Part shown: one piece after another, positions 55,225 through 64,000 of the stretch
Layout of the letters: every line of letters begins with the position of its first letter
How positions within the stretch are numbered: position 1 is the first letter of the stretch
NCBI GenBank assembly: GCA_002633005.1
Contig: NMRA01000181.1
Coordinates: 320,959-384,958 of the forward strand
DNA length: 64,000 bases
From: Phoronis australis
Taxonomy: Eukaryota; Phoronida; Phoronidae
Direction: 5' to 3'
Position numbers and translations under genes: made by a program
Notes under the pieces: model-generated
Seen by the model: the letters and a program-made list of their open reading frames with translations, nothing else
The model's database searches: none
What the model was told of the DNA's origin: nothing

Positions 55225-56527
55225 AAACTACAAATATAATATTACTAAGTCTGAAAAAGATGGCCTCACAAATCTCGCTAAAAACAAAGAAATCATAATT
55301 AAACCAGCTGATAAAGGATCAGCAGTTGTTATAATGGACAAGCAGAAATATATTGACGAGGCTCTCCGACAACTTAATGACACAGCATACTACAAACTTT
55401 TAGATAATAACCCCAACACAAAACATATCAGCCTTATAACTAAAACTATTTTGAATGCTTTCCATTTAGGTCACATTGACAAAGACACCAAAAACTACCT
55501 CATTCCTAATGATGCTCAACCTAGTCGCTTTTATCTCCTTCCAAAAATCCACAAAGAAGGTAATCCTGGGCGCCCAATTATAGCCAGCAACAACTGCCCT
55601 ACAGAAAAAATTTCTCAGTTTGCCGACTACCATCTTCAGCAATTTGTCCCCACCCTTCCTTCATATGTTAAAGATACGAATCATTTTCTTAATATAATTA
55701 AAAACACCAGTGATTTACCTAAAAATGCCCTTCTCGTAACTCTTGATGTTAAAAGCTTATACACTAATATTCCTCAACATGAAGGCATAGAAGCCTGTAC
55801 CAAGTTTCTTAGTCAACGTAATAATCCTAATGTACCTACATCTTTTATTCGCTCTCTTCTTGAACATGTACTTACCATGAATCATTTTACCTTTAATAAT
55901 AATCACTATCTCCAAATATTAGGCACAGCCATGGGAACTAGGGTTGCTCCTACCTTTGCTAACCTCTTTATGGGAAATCTTGAAAACAGNNNNNNNNNNN
56001 NNNNNNNNNNNNNNNNNNNNNNNNNNNNNNNNNNNNNNNNNNNNNNNNNNNNNNNNNNNNNNNNNNNNNNNNNNNNNNNNNNNNNNNNNNNNNNNNNNNN
56101 NNNNNNNNNNNNNNNNNNNNNNNNNNNNNNNNNNNNNNNNNNNNNNNNNNNNNNNNNNNNNNNNNNNNNNNNNNNNNNNNNNNNNNNNNNNNNNNNNNNN
56201 NNNNNNNNNNNNNNNNNNNNNNNNNNNNNNNNNNNCAATATTATTTACCTTATAACTTGTAAAAAATGTTCTATCCAATACGTAGGACAAACTCAACATA
56301 ATCTACAAACTCGGTTTCGTAATCATAGATTTAACATAATACATAAAAACATTTCTGATACTGTAGGTAATCATTTCAATTCCAAAAACCATAATATTCA
56401 AGATCTTTCTGTACAAATAATAGAAAAACTCCAACACCCCAGTACCCCTCACAGACTTAAAAGAGAACAATATTGGATAGACAAACTGAATACAATAGAA
56501 CCTCATGGATTGAACATAAAAACTTAA
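55225..56527 (+). pseudogene. Penelope-like reverse transcriptase with GIY-YIG endonuclease
   Basis: From about 55,225 the frame reads LAKNKEIIIKPADKGSAVVI, the usual N-terminal start of the Penelope reverse transcriptase core. Then come PKIHKEGNPGRPIIASNN, motif A LDVKSLYTNIPQHEG (about 55,742) and motif B GTAMGTRVAPTFANLFMG (about 55,921). The catalytic Y-x-D-D box, thumb and linker fall in the 246-N gap. After the gap comes the GIY-YIG endonuclease: IIYLITCKKCSIQYVGQTQ (56,237), TRFRNHRFNI, then REQYWIDKLNTI and GLN at the C-terminus (stop near 56,525). The C-x2-C in the endonuclease is typical of the group. No stops occur in the visible parts, so the source copy may be nearly intact. The N run looks too short to hold the missing region at true length. 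Confidence 0.8.
55990..56235. other. Assembly gap (246 Ns)
   Basis: The gap lies inside the Penelope reverse transcriptase. It leaves the flanking frames in register, which is probably chance. Confidence 0.95.
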
Positions 56528-56710
56528 AATATGTCATTGAATTTTTTACGCAAAAATGTATCATTTTCATTACACCATATCTTATATGTCAATTGTCATT
56601 TTGTGTTTGATTTTACTTTATTTCTGTTTTTGTTGATAAAGGAAGTTGTTACCTCCGAAAATTTCAAATTTCAGTTGATCCATTCTTGTTGTTTTATTTA
56701 CCGATTTATA

Positions 56711-57741
56711 ACGGCAGATTATCATGTGTGATCGCACTCCAAATCTGAGGTCGACAGCAACGTATGAGACAAGCCAGGGTGGCAAGCAATTTTCCAAAAA
56801 TGATTCCAAGTGCAATTTAAAATATGTTTGCATAACTTTATAACTATTTTCAAACAGTTAGGACTTACATCAGTTGCCTTTTTAATCGGCTGACCGTTGC
56901 TGGAAGTCGCCATTGTTTTATTTACCTCAAAGATCAAAGATCTATACTATATATTTGGAGACGTGCTTTGCCTCGTGGGAGAAAAATCCACGAAATGACG
57001 ATCAGTTGACAGATCGTTCTTTTTAAAATTTGAAACTAAAAGAAAAATGCTTTGACGTCAACAGAAATTCAAATTTTTACGAACAAACCTTAAAAAGTGA
57101 GCAGATTCAATTCTGTTTCAGTGGCAGAGAACCACTTTAAATAATGCAATTCAGACGTTTTTTGCGTTCCAGACCTCTTTAAATTTAGTTGACTGGGTCC
57201 AAATGTTGAAATGATTTCATATTAAATAAGTGAATTGTCTTATTTCCCTCAAACAGTAGGCTGTTGAGTCCGGTCTCCACATTATACTCGATTTAACATT
57301 GGGTGCATGAATGTGGAGATCAAATTTAAACTTTGTCCTGTCGCATTTTTCTGCAGGCAATCGAGTCTTTCGATACGCCCGATGGGATATTTTTCCGAAG
57401 ATACACCCAGGGAGTACATTTGCAAAGAACATGTACAGTTCAATCCTAAAACCTTTCCAATTGCATAGAAAAACGGATGTTAAAACCGTAACCAAAGTAA
57501 TTTTTCGATACTAAACTCTTACTTAAGGTTACGGTAATACATCTTAATGTTTATCGAGTCGCTTGGTTTCAATTTCCACGCCAACTACATTTTTGCCACA
57601 CCCAAGCGTATTTTTGCCCTACTAACTGTACACTGGATTTGACTTTTGGACCATAAACTGATACTCTCTGAAAATATGCCTCCGGGCTTGTCAGCAGTTT
57701 CAGCAGAAAACTAAGGTAACGATCACCATTAATGTTTCCAG
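56711..57741. other. No gene seen
   Basis: No coding sequence was recognised between the Penelope tail and the candidate 60-nt exon. Confidence 0.4.
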
Positions 57742-57801
57742 GTGACCACAGCACTCCAGGTACTGCTACGCTACCGACTAATGCCAACATCACAGCCGAC
57801 A
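57742..57801 (+). CDS. Candidate 60-nt stalk exon of paralog 2
   Basis: The exon lies between the acceptor TTTCCAG (AG at 57,740-57,741) and a strong donor GTAAGT (57,802). It is phase 1 at both ends. It encodes DHSTPGTATLPTNANITAD after a split Gly codon, a Thr/Pro/Ala-rich peptide with one N-glycosylation site (N-I-T). Size (twice the micro-exons), phase and composition fit the stalk of the sushi gene 945 bp downstream. Paralog 1's equivalent would lie left of the window. There is no transcript evidence. Confidence 0.5.
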
Positions 57802-58746
57802 GTAAGTTGTTACTCTTCTATTTTGCTATTGAGAAACTTGAATCCATTGGCGTCTATTTAAATGACTCGTGGCAAGTGCTACCCGCAACACTCGGGCTTA
57901 TAAGCCGCAATCTCCAAGAAAAATAAATACGTATAGTGTACAGAAAAACTGCGCAACCGTCTCTCTCACAAGTAGGTGTAACCGAAAGCTTTGTTTGCGT
58001 TATCAACAAAACTGAAAATTAGTTGACTAGCAATGGTAAGTTGCAAAAATAGAGAATTAAATATCTTTAAATGTTTATTTTTAAATAACACTCCTTGCGA
58101 CAGTTTATTTTGTTTTTATCTTTGCCGGCACTGTATCTAGATTATACAGGGCGTCCTAAACATAATGGCGCTCTAGTTTGTTGAAATGAGAACCCACTGC
58201 AAATGAACGCATGGACGAGCAAGGAAATGGTTTATAAGATACTGCAACTTTCCATGAGTCATTTCTGGTTCCAAAAAGTTAAAACGTATACGTGTTATAT
58301 TATTTCATTCGAAATGTCCATCGCCAACGAGACACATCGCATTTCAATCATTGCATTTCTGATCTTGTAGTGACGTGACGATGTAAAAAAACCAATGTTT
58401 TTCTACAGAAAAGCATGCTCAAACCATGTTGGCAAGGGTGTGAATCTGGCAGGATGCTACGAGTTTTAACACATTTTATTGCTAAATGTTATCATTCGCA
58501 CTCGCATTTGCTATTAGAATGTGAGTTTGGGCCATCTTCGTAGTAGCAACTGGTCATTAGACGTACACGTATACTTGCTGTTGCCAGGAACTTTCATGGA
58601 ATTATGTGACTCAGATCTTGATTTGCAGGCATTCCAATTAGCCTGTCACTACTTTGGGGACAACAAGGTACTAAAGTATTGTAAAGTTTCGTTGTCTTAG
58701 AGACTTAGACTCTGGTCTTCTTTTTCAAAGAAATGAATTGTTGCAG
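57802..58746. other. Intron of paralog 2
   Basis: No coding sequence was recognised. The last 175 bp match 183-358. Confidence 0.45.
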
Positions 58747-58971
58747 AGTGTAATGCAGTGAGTCATCCAAACGCCATCGCCAACCGGAATGGAGTTGTGG
58801 ATAATGGTACGACAGTGACATACACGTGTTCCAGTGGATATATAACCAGGGTGGGAAAGACGAAATACGTTCTCGTGTGCATCGGACATGACATATGGAA
58901 CAACAAAGTGAATCAGTGTGAAAAGATAACCACGCCCAACCCAGCGTCTAGTTCAGCCGCCCCAGCAAAAG
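58747..58971 (+). CDS. Sushi/CCP domain exon, membrane-protein paralog 2
   Basis: The exon is 225 nt, phase 1 at both ends, between TTGCAG (ends 58,746) and GTATGC. It is the same length and phase as 359-583. It encodes a sushi module with all four Cys (CNA, YTC, LVC, NQC), the Trp before the last Cys (DIWNN) and the NGTTVTYTC core, then a Thr/Ser/Pro/Ala stalk. The core from NGTTVTYTC to GKTKYVL is almost identical to paralog 1. The loop between Cys1 and Cys2 has diverged (SHPNAIANRN against SQSNAIGSPS). As in paralog 1, the next exon gives the membrane anchor. Candidate stalk exons lie upstream at 57,742 and in the 40-50 kb array. It is an extracellular binding module; the ligand is unknown. 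Confidence 0.85.
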
Positions 58972-59692
58972 GTATGCAGCCCAGTTGTACATGATTGTTC
59001 GTTCTCTTTGATTACACAGATTACGAGGTCGAGAACACTATGTCAGCTAGTTGTTTAGGCTACGCACGCCGGCTCCTAGCCAATCGTCATATTTAAGTAC
59101 AAAATATTTGTCTGGACGTTTCCTGTACTTTCAATACGTCAATATTCAGTTTGCTTGAAATATTGATGGACAGATAATATTCTAGTGCACGACAATTAGT
59201 ATAAAACCCTACAGTCGAAGAAAGTCTGGGACCTCCAAACCACTTCTTCAGAAAAACACAGTTGAAGATTCCCAAACTTCTCGCCACGACTACTGTTTTA
59301 CGAGAAGTACTTGACTACCAGTAATTCCTGAGTAGATCTCTACCACACTTGGCGAAATTACTGGAAAATTCAAAGGCGACTGCGTGGGGGTACTTATTGC
59401 TTTTCAAGATTACCGGTATTACAAGAAACTGGCTTATAGCAGGCCGTTCACATGAGACAGTTTCACTCGGCCGAAAATGATAGCATACAGAAAAATAAAT
59501 TATCCGAGAAGGGGTAAGCCTCGACAACAATTGGATTGTTTCCTTTTTAAGCGATGAATGGTGTCAAAACAGCTCTCTGTCATATAGTGATCGGTTTGCA
59601 TTCAAATTCACGCATGCAGATGGATATGCTTTGTTACACTGGCATAGATTCCAAATTGTGTTGACTTGCTCTAATACTTCTTTGATTCTCAG
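58972..59692 (+). other. Intron of paralog 2 (0.72 kb)
   Basis: This is the compact form of the paralog 1 intron. It lacks the two blocks described at 875-1,860 and 2,062-2,884. No gene inside. Confidence 0.65.
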
Positions 59693-60000
59693 CCAGCAAC
59701 TCCTTGACAACTATCCTGGTCGCCTGCGGTTGCGTTGTCTTCGTCGTCATTTGCGTCATTGTCGGCACATGCGTTGTCATGCAGAAGAAGAGGAAGCAGC
59801 AAGGGCCCAAGGGCCTCACCAAGCAACAGCCGGTCAATTTAGACAGTCAACCGGCTAACCCAAGTATACAGGCTGCTGGTCTCACTGTTGCAACGACCGT
59901 AGGTGCATTATCCAACGAGTTTCCGACTACGCATACCGTCTCGTCTGCCATATCGACTGAAGCTTCGTCCGCATCTACTGCCGACGAGTCAGTGGTCTAA
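59693..60000 (+). CDS. Transmembrane and cytoplasmic-tail exon, paralog 2 (last coding exon)
   Basis: The exon follows acceptor TTCTCAG (AG at 59,691-59,692), enters in phase 1 and stops at TAA 59,998-60,000. It has the same length (308 nt) as 3,177-3,484. It encodes SNSLTT, a Val/Ile/Cys-rich helix of about 23 residues, a basic stop-transfer stretch QKKRKQQ and a Ser/Thr/Ala-rich tail ending DESVV. The helix and the PDZ-type C-terminus are kept, while the middle of the tail has several replacements. The two paralogs probably share a cytoplasmic partner while differing outside. A GAATAAA near 60,410 could serve as a polyadenylation signal. Confidence 0.85.
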
Positions 60001-61450
60001 AAATATGAGTTGGTGCTGTAATACGGTCGTTTTAAAGTGACATACCACTTTACGGAGTTTATTTAAAACTCCTCTGGGGGATCCTGGAACATTTGCTAAC
60101 TTTTTGAGGCTGTCTTCCAGTTCCGATCCCTTGTGGACTTTATTTTATACTGTTTATGTTTACGGATCTTTGATATTCAAATTTAATCTATATTTTTGGA
60201 CTGCTGTCTCCGCTTGTTGACCTTTGAGTTGAGTTTTACCACAAAGAGAAGTTAAGAACATGGTTTATACTTCCAGAAGTTGACTTACATCACAAATTCT
60301 GTCAAGCATTGGGTAAATAATGTCAAATAGCATCGTAAGTGCGGAAACTTAGTGAAAAAATCAGCGAATGTCGAAATTATTTCGTACGGCATGTACTGTT
60401 TCCATTCTGAATAAAATATTTCGCTGAATTCTTCGATTTGTTTTGTTTCCACTCAAGGTGTTGCTTTACATTGCGTGTTGCCATTACACAAGTTCTGCGC
60501 AAAACCAGCAACATCTCCGCCAGCTGAGATCACTTCAGTATCAGCAGTTAAGTCTGTCACGACCGCATTAGATAGTTCTCGGGGAGCGCAGAACTTCACT
60601 AATCTGTTGTCGACATTACAATGCATTAAATGATTTATATTTTTTCAAGTTCAAGTCCTACACCAATGTATTATTTCGATGCTCGGATGTGACGCATTCC
60701 AATAACTATTGAATCTAAGCGGCCATTAGAAGATATCACAATACGACAGGCGGTTTTGTGGCAAATTAGGAGTGCCGGTACTGGTCGCCCATGTTTAACG
60801 GATGGAAGGTGATTTTNATGTATTATTTCGATGCTCGGATATGACGCATTCCAATAACTATTGAATCTAAGCGGCCATTAGAAGATATCACAATACGACA
60901 GGCGGTTTTGTGGCAAATTAGGAGTGCCGGTACTGGTCGCCCATGTTTAACGGATGGAAGGTGATTTTCCAACATCCACACAATTCGATGGTTTTCACGA
61001 TTTTTCGAAGCAGGCTCACCCCAAGACCCGTCACTCACTTCCAGTCAATAAACACAGTCTATCTGATTCAATCTTTGTTATTGATATATTGAGCGACTTT
61101 TGAGAAAGACATTAAATATGTTATTTCCTTCATATTCACCAATTTAGAACACAGGATGAATTTTGTCTGTCTAGAGACAAGACTAAAATATAAACATATA
61201 GTAAGTTAAACTAAAATTTAAACTAAAAAGTTCCTGTCAATTTCACTTAAGTTTAAAAATATTTGGAGTTGTGTTAAATGAGCACTATTTGGGCTTCATT
61301 TTCGACTGAACTAGCTTGCTTTAAAATCAGCGTTATGAAAATTAATCCTAAACAAAACAAAATGACGAAAACCCCTATTGCATACCAGAAGTGAACGCAA
61401 TGGACTGAGACGAAAACATTACTAATTGGAGACGATAAGGAAGAGCCATA
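60001..61450 (+). repeat. Duplicated 3' flank of the sushi gene, copy 2
   Basis: Matches 3,485-3,785, 6,316-6,720 and 7,070-7,250 in the same order. Two stretches present in copy 1 are absent here (about 3,785-6,315 and part of 6,740-7,060). Confidence 0.65.
60666..60968 (+). repeat. 151-bp direct repeat around a single N, likely assembly artefact
   Basis: 60,666-60,816 and 60,818-60,968 are identical except for one base (GGATGTGAC against GGATATGAC), with one N between them. This is the pattern left when two contigs with an unmerged overlap are joined. Paralog 1's flank has one copy of the related segment. Confidence 0.85.
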
Positions 61451-62359
61451 AAGCCAATTAAAAACGCGTTTGAAGCAATATCCTACCTGAGGCCATCGTC
61501 TGTAAAATTTGATTTTTGACTTTTTATTAATCTACCAATAATTGGGTTACATGACTATTGTTAGGTATTCCCGCTAGGGGACAGAGTGCCTGTTGGTCTG
61601 CCACGGCGTACGGACGTGAGCGATAAATTGTTAGCTAGACACTGATGCTGGACATTCAATTTTTTTGTCCATATGCCGTCGAACTACTGAGCAAGTTTTG
61701 TTGATGTGGTGAGCGTTTTCAACTATGTAGACATCTACGCCTGCCGTTGTGCGAGGAAACTCGTCTGTAACATTTGGTGAAAGCTGTGGACTACGTGGGG
61801 ACAACAAGGTGATGATCACCCTGTATTATGATATGCATAACTTGTAAAATGTTTGTAAATATGTTAATAGATGTAAATATTGTACAAAATAACTAGAGGA
61901 TTTGTTATATTTGTTCACATTGCCGTAACATATTTTTAGATGCTTGCCTGGGAGGTAAAAATTTAGACTGGGGAAAGAGTTAGGAGTTCAGCCTAGGTTT
62001 AGTTCAGACTGCGGGAAGTTTGGTTCAGTCTCTTCGTGGTGACCCTCTTTTGCATGTATGTTACGTAGTCACTGGAAAGTTTATTCAACACTGTCATACT
62101 GAAGAAGGTGGTGTTGAAGTTGAATTGGGACGTCACTGACTAATTCCGCATTCCTTGGTCTGTTATTGGTTGTGACTGTCCACTATGCGTCGCAATTGAC
62201 CTATCGCAAGCTCCACCCCTTGCGTAAATTCGACTAACAACCAATAACTTTTACCCGGCAACGTGTTGCTTGTCGGGTAAAATGGCGGTTTGGAGTGTCA
62301 AGAATGATAAGTTCTAAATGGTCAGTTAAGCCGTCACTTAAAATCCTGGCGATAGGACA

Positions 62360-62587
62360 ATGGATGTTGACAACTTTTTGTTAGCCTTTTATGCAAATCC
62401 TACTTTTGCTTGTTTATTGAAACTCAAAAAAAGAGATTTGTTAGCGGTTGGTGGCACATTAGGTCTTGTTATGAAGACGGCAATGAGCAAGGATGAAATC
62501 CTGAGAATAATTTGTCAGCATTGTGTAGACGAAGATTTGTTAACTGATGAAGTTCTTGATCAGACACCACCCCTTGTGGAGGTTTAG
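62360..62587 (+). CDS. Short gag-like N-terminal frame of the Ty3/gypsy element
   Basis: The 75-codon frame starts MDVDNFLLAFYANPTFACLL, with LKKRDLLAVGGTLGL and a Lys/Asp/Glu-rich helix further on. N-terminal segments of this kind, with an x-x-L-L-K-L-K-K-x-x-L helix pattern, open the gag of several invertebrate and fish gypsy elements. It stops after VEV, and the sequence beyond (LQLQQHQLGLGE in another register) suggests the original frame continued. The position just after the presumed LTR and leader supports the call. It is a remnant, probably not functional. Confidence 0.45.
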   Translation: MDVDNFLLAFYANPTFACLLKLKKRDLLAVGGTLGLVMKTAMSKDEILRIICQHCVDEDLLTDEVLDQTPPLVEV

Positions 62588-62939
62588 AGTGAAACTGGGA
62601 TTGATGAGATTAAGTTACACCTGTCTTTTGAAAATTTAAAATTTGAAAGTGAGTTACAATTACAGCAACATCAACTAGGGCTTGGAGAATGAGAAAATAT
62701 TGTAAGCGGAAATGGAGAGGTCAAAGTTTGAGTTATAAAAAGAAAAACTGAAGAGCAGCCTCCCGTTCAGTAATGCTAGGACGTCGCTAAAAAGAAAGAC
62801 TTCGCGAGATTACGTAAGATATTGCCGTGCAATTTAGATGAGAGCACGTGACTTTGAGTAGGTTTTTAGCTAGGTCCTAGCGTAGGTCTTTGCGTCTACT
62901 GAACGCACGCCAGAGTGAGTTTTAATGTAACTAAACATT

Positions 62940-63790
62940 GTAGAAGTACCCGCATTTCAGCAGAAGGACCTTGACCAGTATTTCCCGTGCTTTGAGTATT
63001 GCGTTATGCCCTGCGGTGTGAAAAGTTCAGCTGCGACTTTAATGTCCAGGTTTACATTGATGACATTATAGTTAGTAGTCCTACTTTAATGCACATTTGT
63101 GGGATTTGAGGCATGTTTTTTCTGGTGCTAATTTAAGTATTAATTTGGCGAAAAGTGATCTCGGTCATGCACGTAACGTTTTTAGGTCATGTTGTTGAAG
63201 GGGGGAAAGTGCGACCTCGTGAAGCTGTTTTGGCTTTTCGTACTCCCACTGACGAGAGGTCTTAGTCTAGATTCCGGAGAATGGCCGGTTGCTAAAGACG
63301 TTTTTGTACAAATTATTCTGAGGTTGTATTACCTTTGACTAGTTCTACTTCAAGTAAACTGAATTTTGTGTGAATTATTGCATGCCAAAAGGCTTTTGAA
63401 AATGGAAAAAGTATTGTTGCTGCTGCTCCTGGTTTTTGTGAGCCGTTCAAGTTCACTGTTGATGCTTCAAATGTTGGGGCATATTGTGTTTTGCTACAGG
63501 AAGATGCCCATGTCACTGTCTTATTTTTCTAAGAAATTCATGAGAAACCAGCGCTGTTATTCACCCTTTGAAAAGGAGGCTTTCGCATTGATTATGGCAT
63601 TGCAGCATTTCGAAATTTATGTATCGTCTATGAGTTCACCGTTGATTGTGTATACTGATCACAACCCGCCAGTTTTTTTAAAATAAGATGAGGGGAAATG
63701 ATCAGGGAATACTTGTGGGAGTCTCATTGTGCAGGAGCTCGAACTTGATGTTTGGCATGTCAGAGGAAAGTATAATATTATTGCTCAAAG
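62940..63790 (+). pseudogene. Ty3/gypsy reverse transcriptase-RNase H remnant
   Basis: Pieces in several frames appear in family order. First is the catalytic box VYIDDIIVSS (Y-I-D-D at 63,052-63,063). Then comes TFLGHVV-type sequence with V-R-P near 63,180, then the RNase H start TVDASNVGAYCVLLQ near 63,453. After that are SYFSKKFMRNQRCYSPFEKE (63,511 onward), ALIMALQHFEIYV and VYTDHNPPVFL. Last is QELELDVWHVRGKYNIIAQ near 63,735. These are the hallmarks of gypsy RT and RNase H, including the first RNase H Asp and the TDH-N-P box. At least four frame changes or stops are present. The integrase is not seen within the window. Confidence 0.75.
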
Positions 63791-64000
63791 TTAGTCTAGG
63801 ATTCGACTGAGGTCCCTAGAGTCTGTTTTTTTTTTGGAGAGTTGCATTACGGACGCGTTTAGTTACCTTGTAAATATGTTAAAGGCCAAGTATGGTGCCA
63901 AAATGACTAGTCCACTGAATACATGGGAATTAGAAGAATTTATGTGACCCAAAATTAGTTTTTTCACAATAACTTCCTCAATACTTTTAATAACAACATG

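Larger units (their letters stand above)
55225..56710 (+). mobile_element. Penelope-like retroelement, 5'-truncated, with assembly gap
   Basis: The element contains the reverse transcriptase and GIY-YIG coding region and a 3' tail ending near TTGTTGTTTTATTTACCGAT. The tail also occurs at 53.4-53.6 kb. The upstream border is not sharp. Confidence 0.8.
61559..63960 (+). mobile_element. Ty3/gypsy-like LTR retrotransposon, decayed
   Basis: A possible LTR starts TGTTAGGTATTCCCG at 61,559. A gag-like frame lies at 62,360 and reverse transcriptase/RNase H remnants at 62,990-63,790. Much of gag-pol is missing between them, and the 3' end lies at or beyond the window edge. The LTR borders are not proved. 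Confidence 0.6.

Noticed and set aside
55906-56299. Open frames across the 246-N gap on the - strand and in the second + frame
   Set aside because: Shadows of the Penelope frame plus unread bases.
58141-58180. ACAGGGCGTCC-type stretch as a transposon end
   Set aside because: No inverted partner or target duplication was found nearby.

Overview
The window looks like a gene-poor, transposon-rich stretch of an animal (metazoan) nuclear genome, probably a marine invertebrate such as a lancelet, cnidarian, hemichordate, mollusc or brachiopod. The reasons are spliced exons with GT/AG borders, a sushi (CCP) domain on a type I membrane protein, and a mix of Penelope-like, BEL/Pao, Ty3/gypsy, CR1-like and THAP/TTAA-type DNA transposons. 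Base composition is AT-rich by eye. The species cannot be named from the sequence. Assembly gaps lie at 40,725-40,776 and 55,990-56,235, with single Ns at 25,307 and 60,817.

Host genes. Two tandem paralogs of one cell-surface gene lie on the + strand. Paralog 1 shows its last two exons (sushi 359-583; transmembrane and tail 3,177-3,484). Paralog 2 shows the same pair (58,747-58,971; 59,693-60,000), plus a likely 60-nt stalk exon (57,742-57,801). Upstream lies a tandem array (about 38.5-50.8 kb) containing six 30-nt micro-exons for Thr/Ala/Val-rich peptides. All exons are phase 1 at both ends, or at the 5' end for the last exon, so they can be added or skipped without breaking the frame. The tail of both proteins ends in the same possible PDZ ligand, DESVV. 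The 5' exons (signal peptide) were not found.

Mobile DNA. The most unusual content is a set of DNA transposons with TTAA target duplications and related AGG-type termini. One of 4.76 kb (19,684-24,444) and one of 1.68 kb (42,330-44,006) both carry a P2X7-receptor C-terminal-type zinc domain (P2RX7_C/ballast-like) on the + strand and a THAP-type gene fragment on the - strand, converging on each other. A second TTAA family (3,968-5,504; 30,060-32,019; 8,413 to about 10,340 inverted; a stub at 39,270) carries decayed THAP domains. Another THAP element with its own inverted ends lies at 24,933-26,639. Retroelements: BEL/Pao gag-protease (11.2-12.9 kb) and pol 3' part (14.7-15.3 kb) with a LINE reverse transcriptase between them, a 5'-truncated CR1-like LINE (16.7-17.6 kb), a Penelope-like element (55.2-56.7 kb) broken by an assembly gap, and a decayed Ty3/gypsy element (61.6-64.0 kb).

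Layout. 0-7.25 kb: paralog 1 and its 3' flank. 7.25-38.5 kb: transposon graveyard. 38.5-50.8 kb: micro-exon array, interrupted by a 4.8-kb composite insertion. 51-57 kb: diverged repeats and the Penelope element. 57.7-61.45 kb: paralog 2 and the duplicated 3' flank. 61.5 kb to end: Ty3/gypsy remains. Comparing the two paralogs gives filled and empty sites for several insertions.
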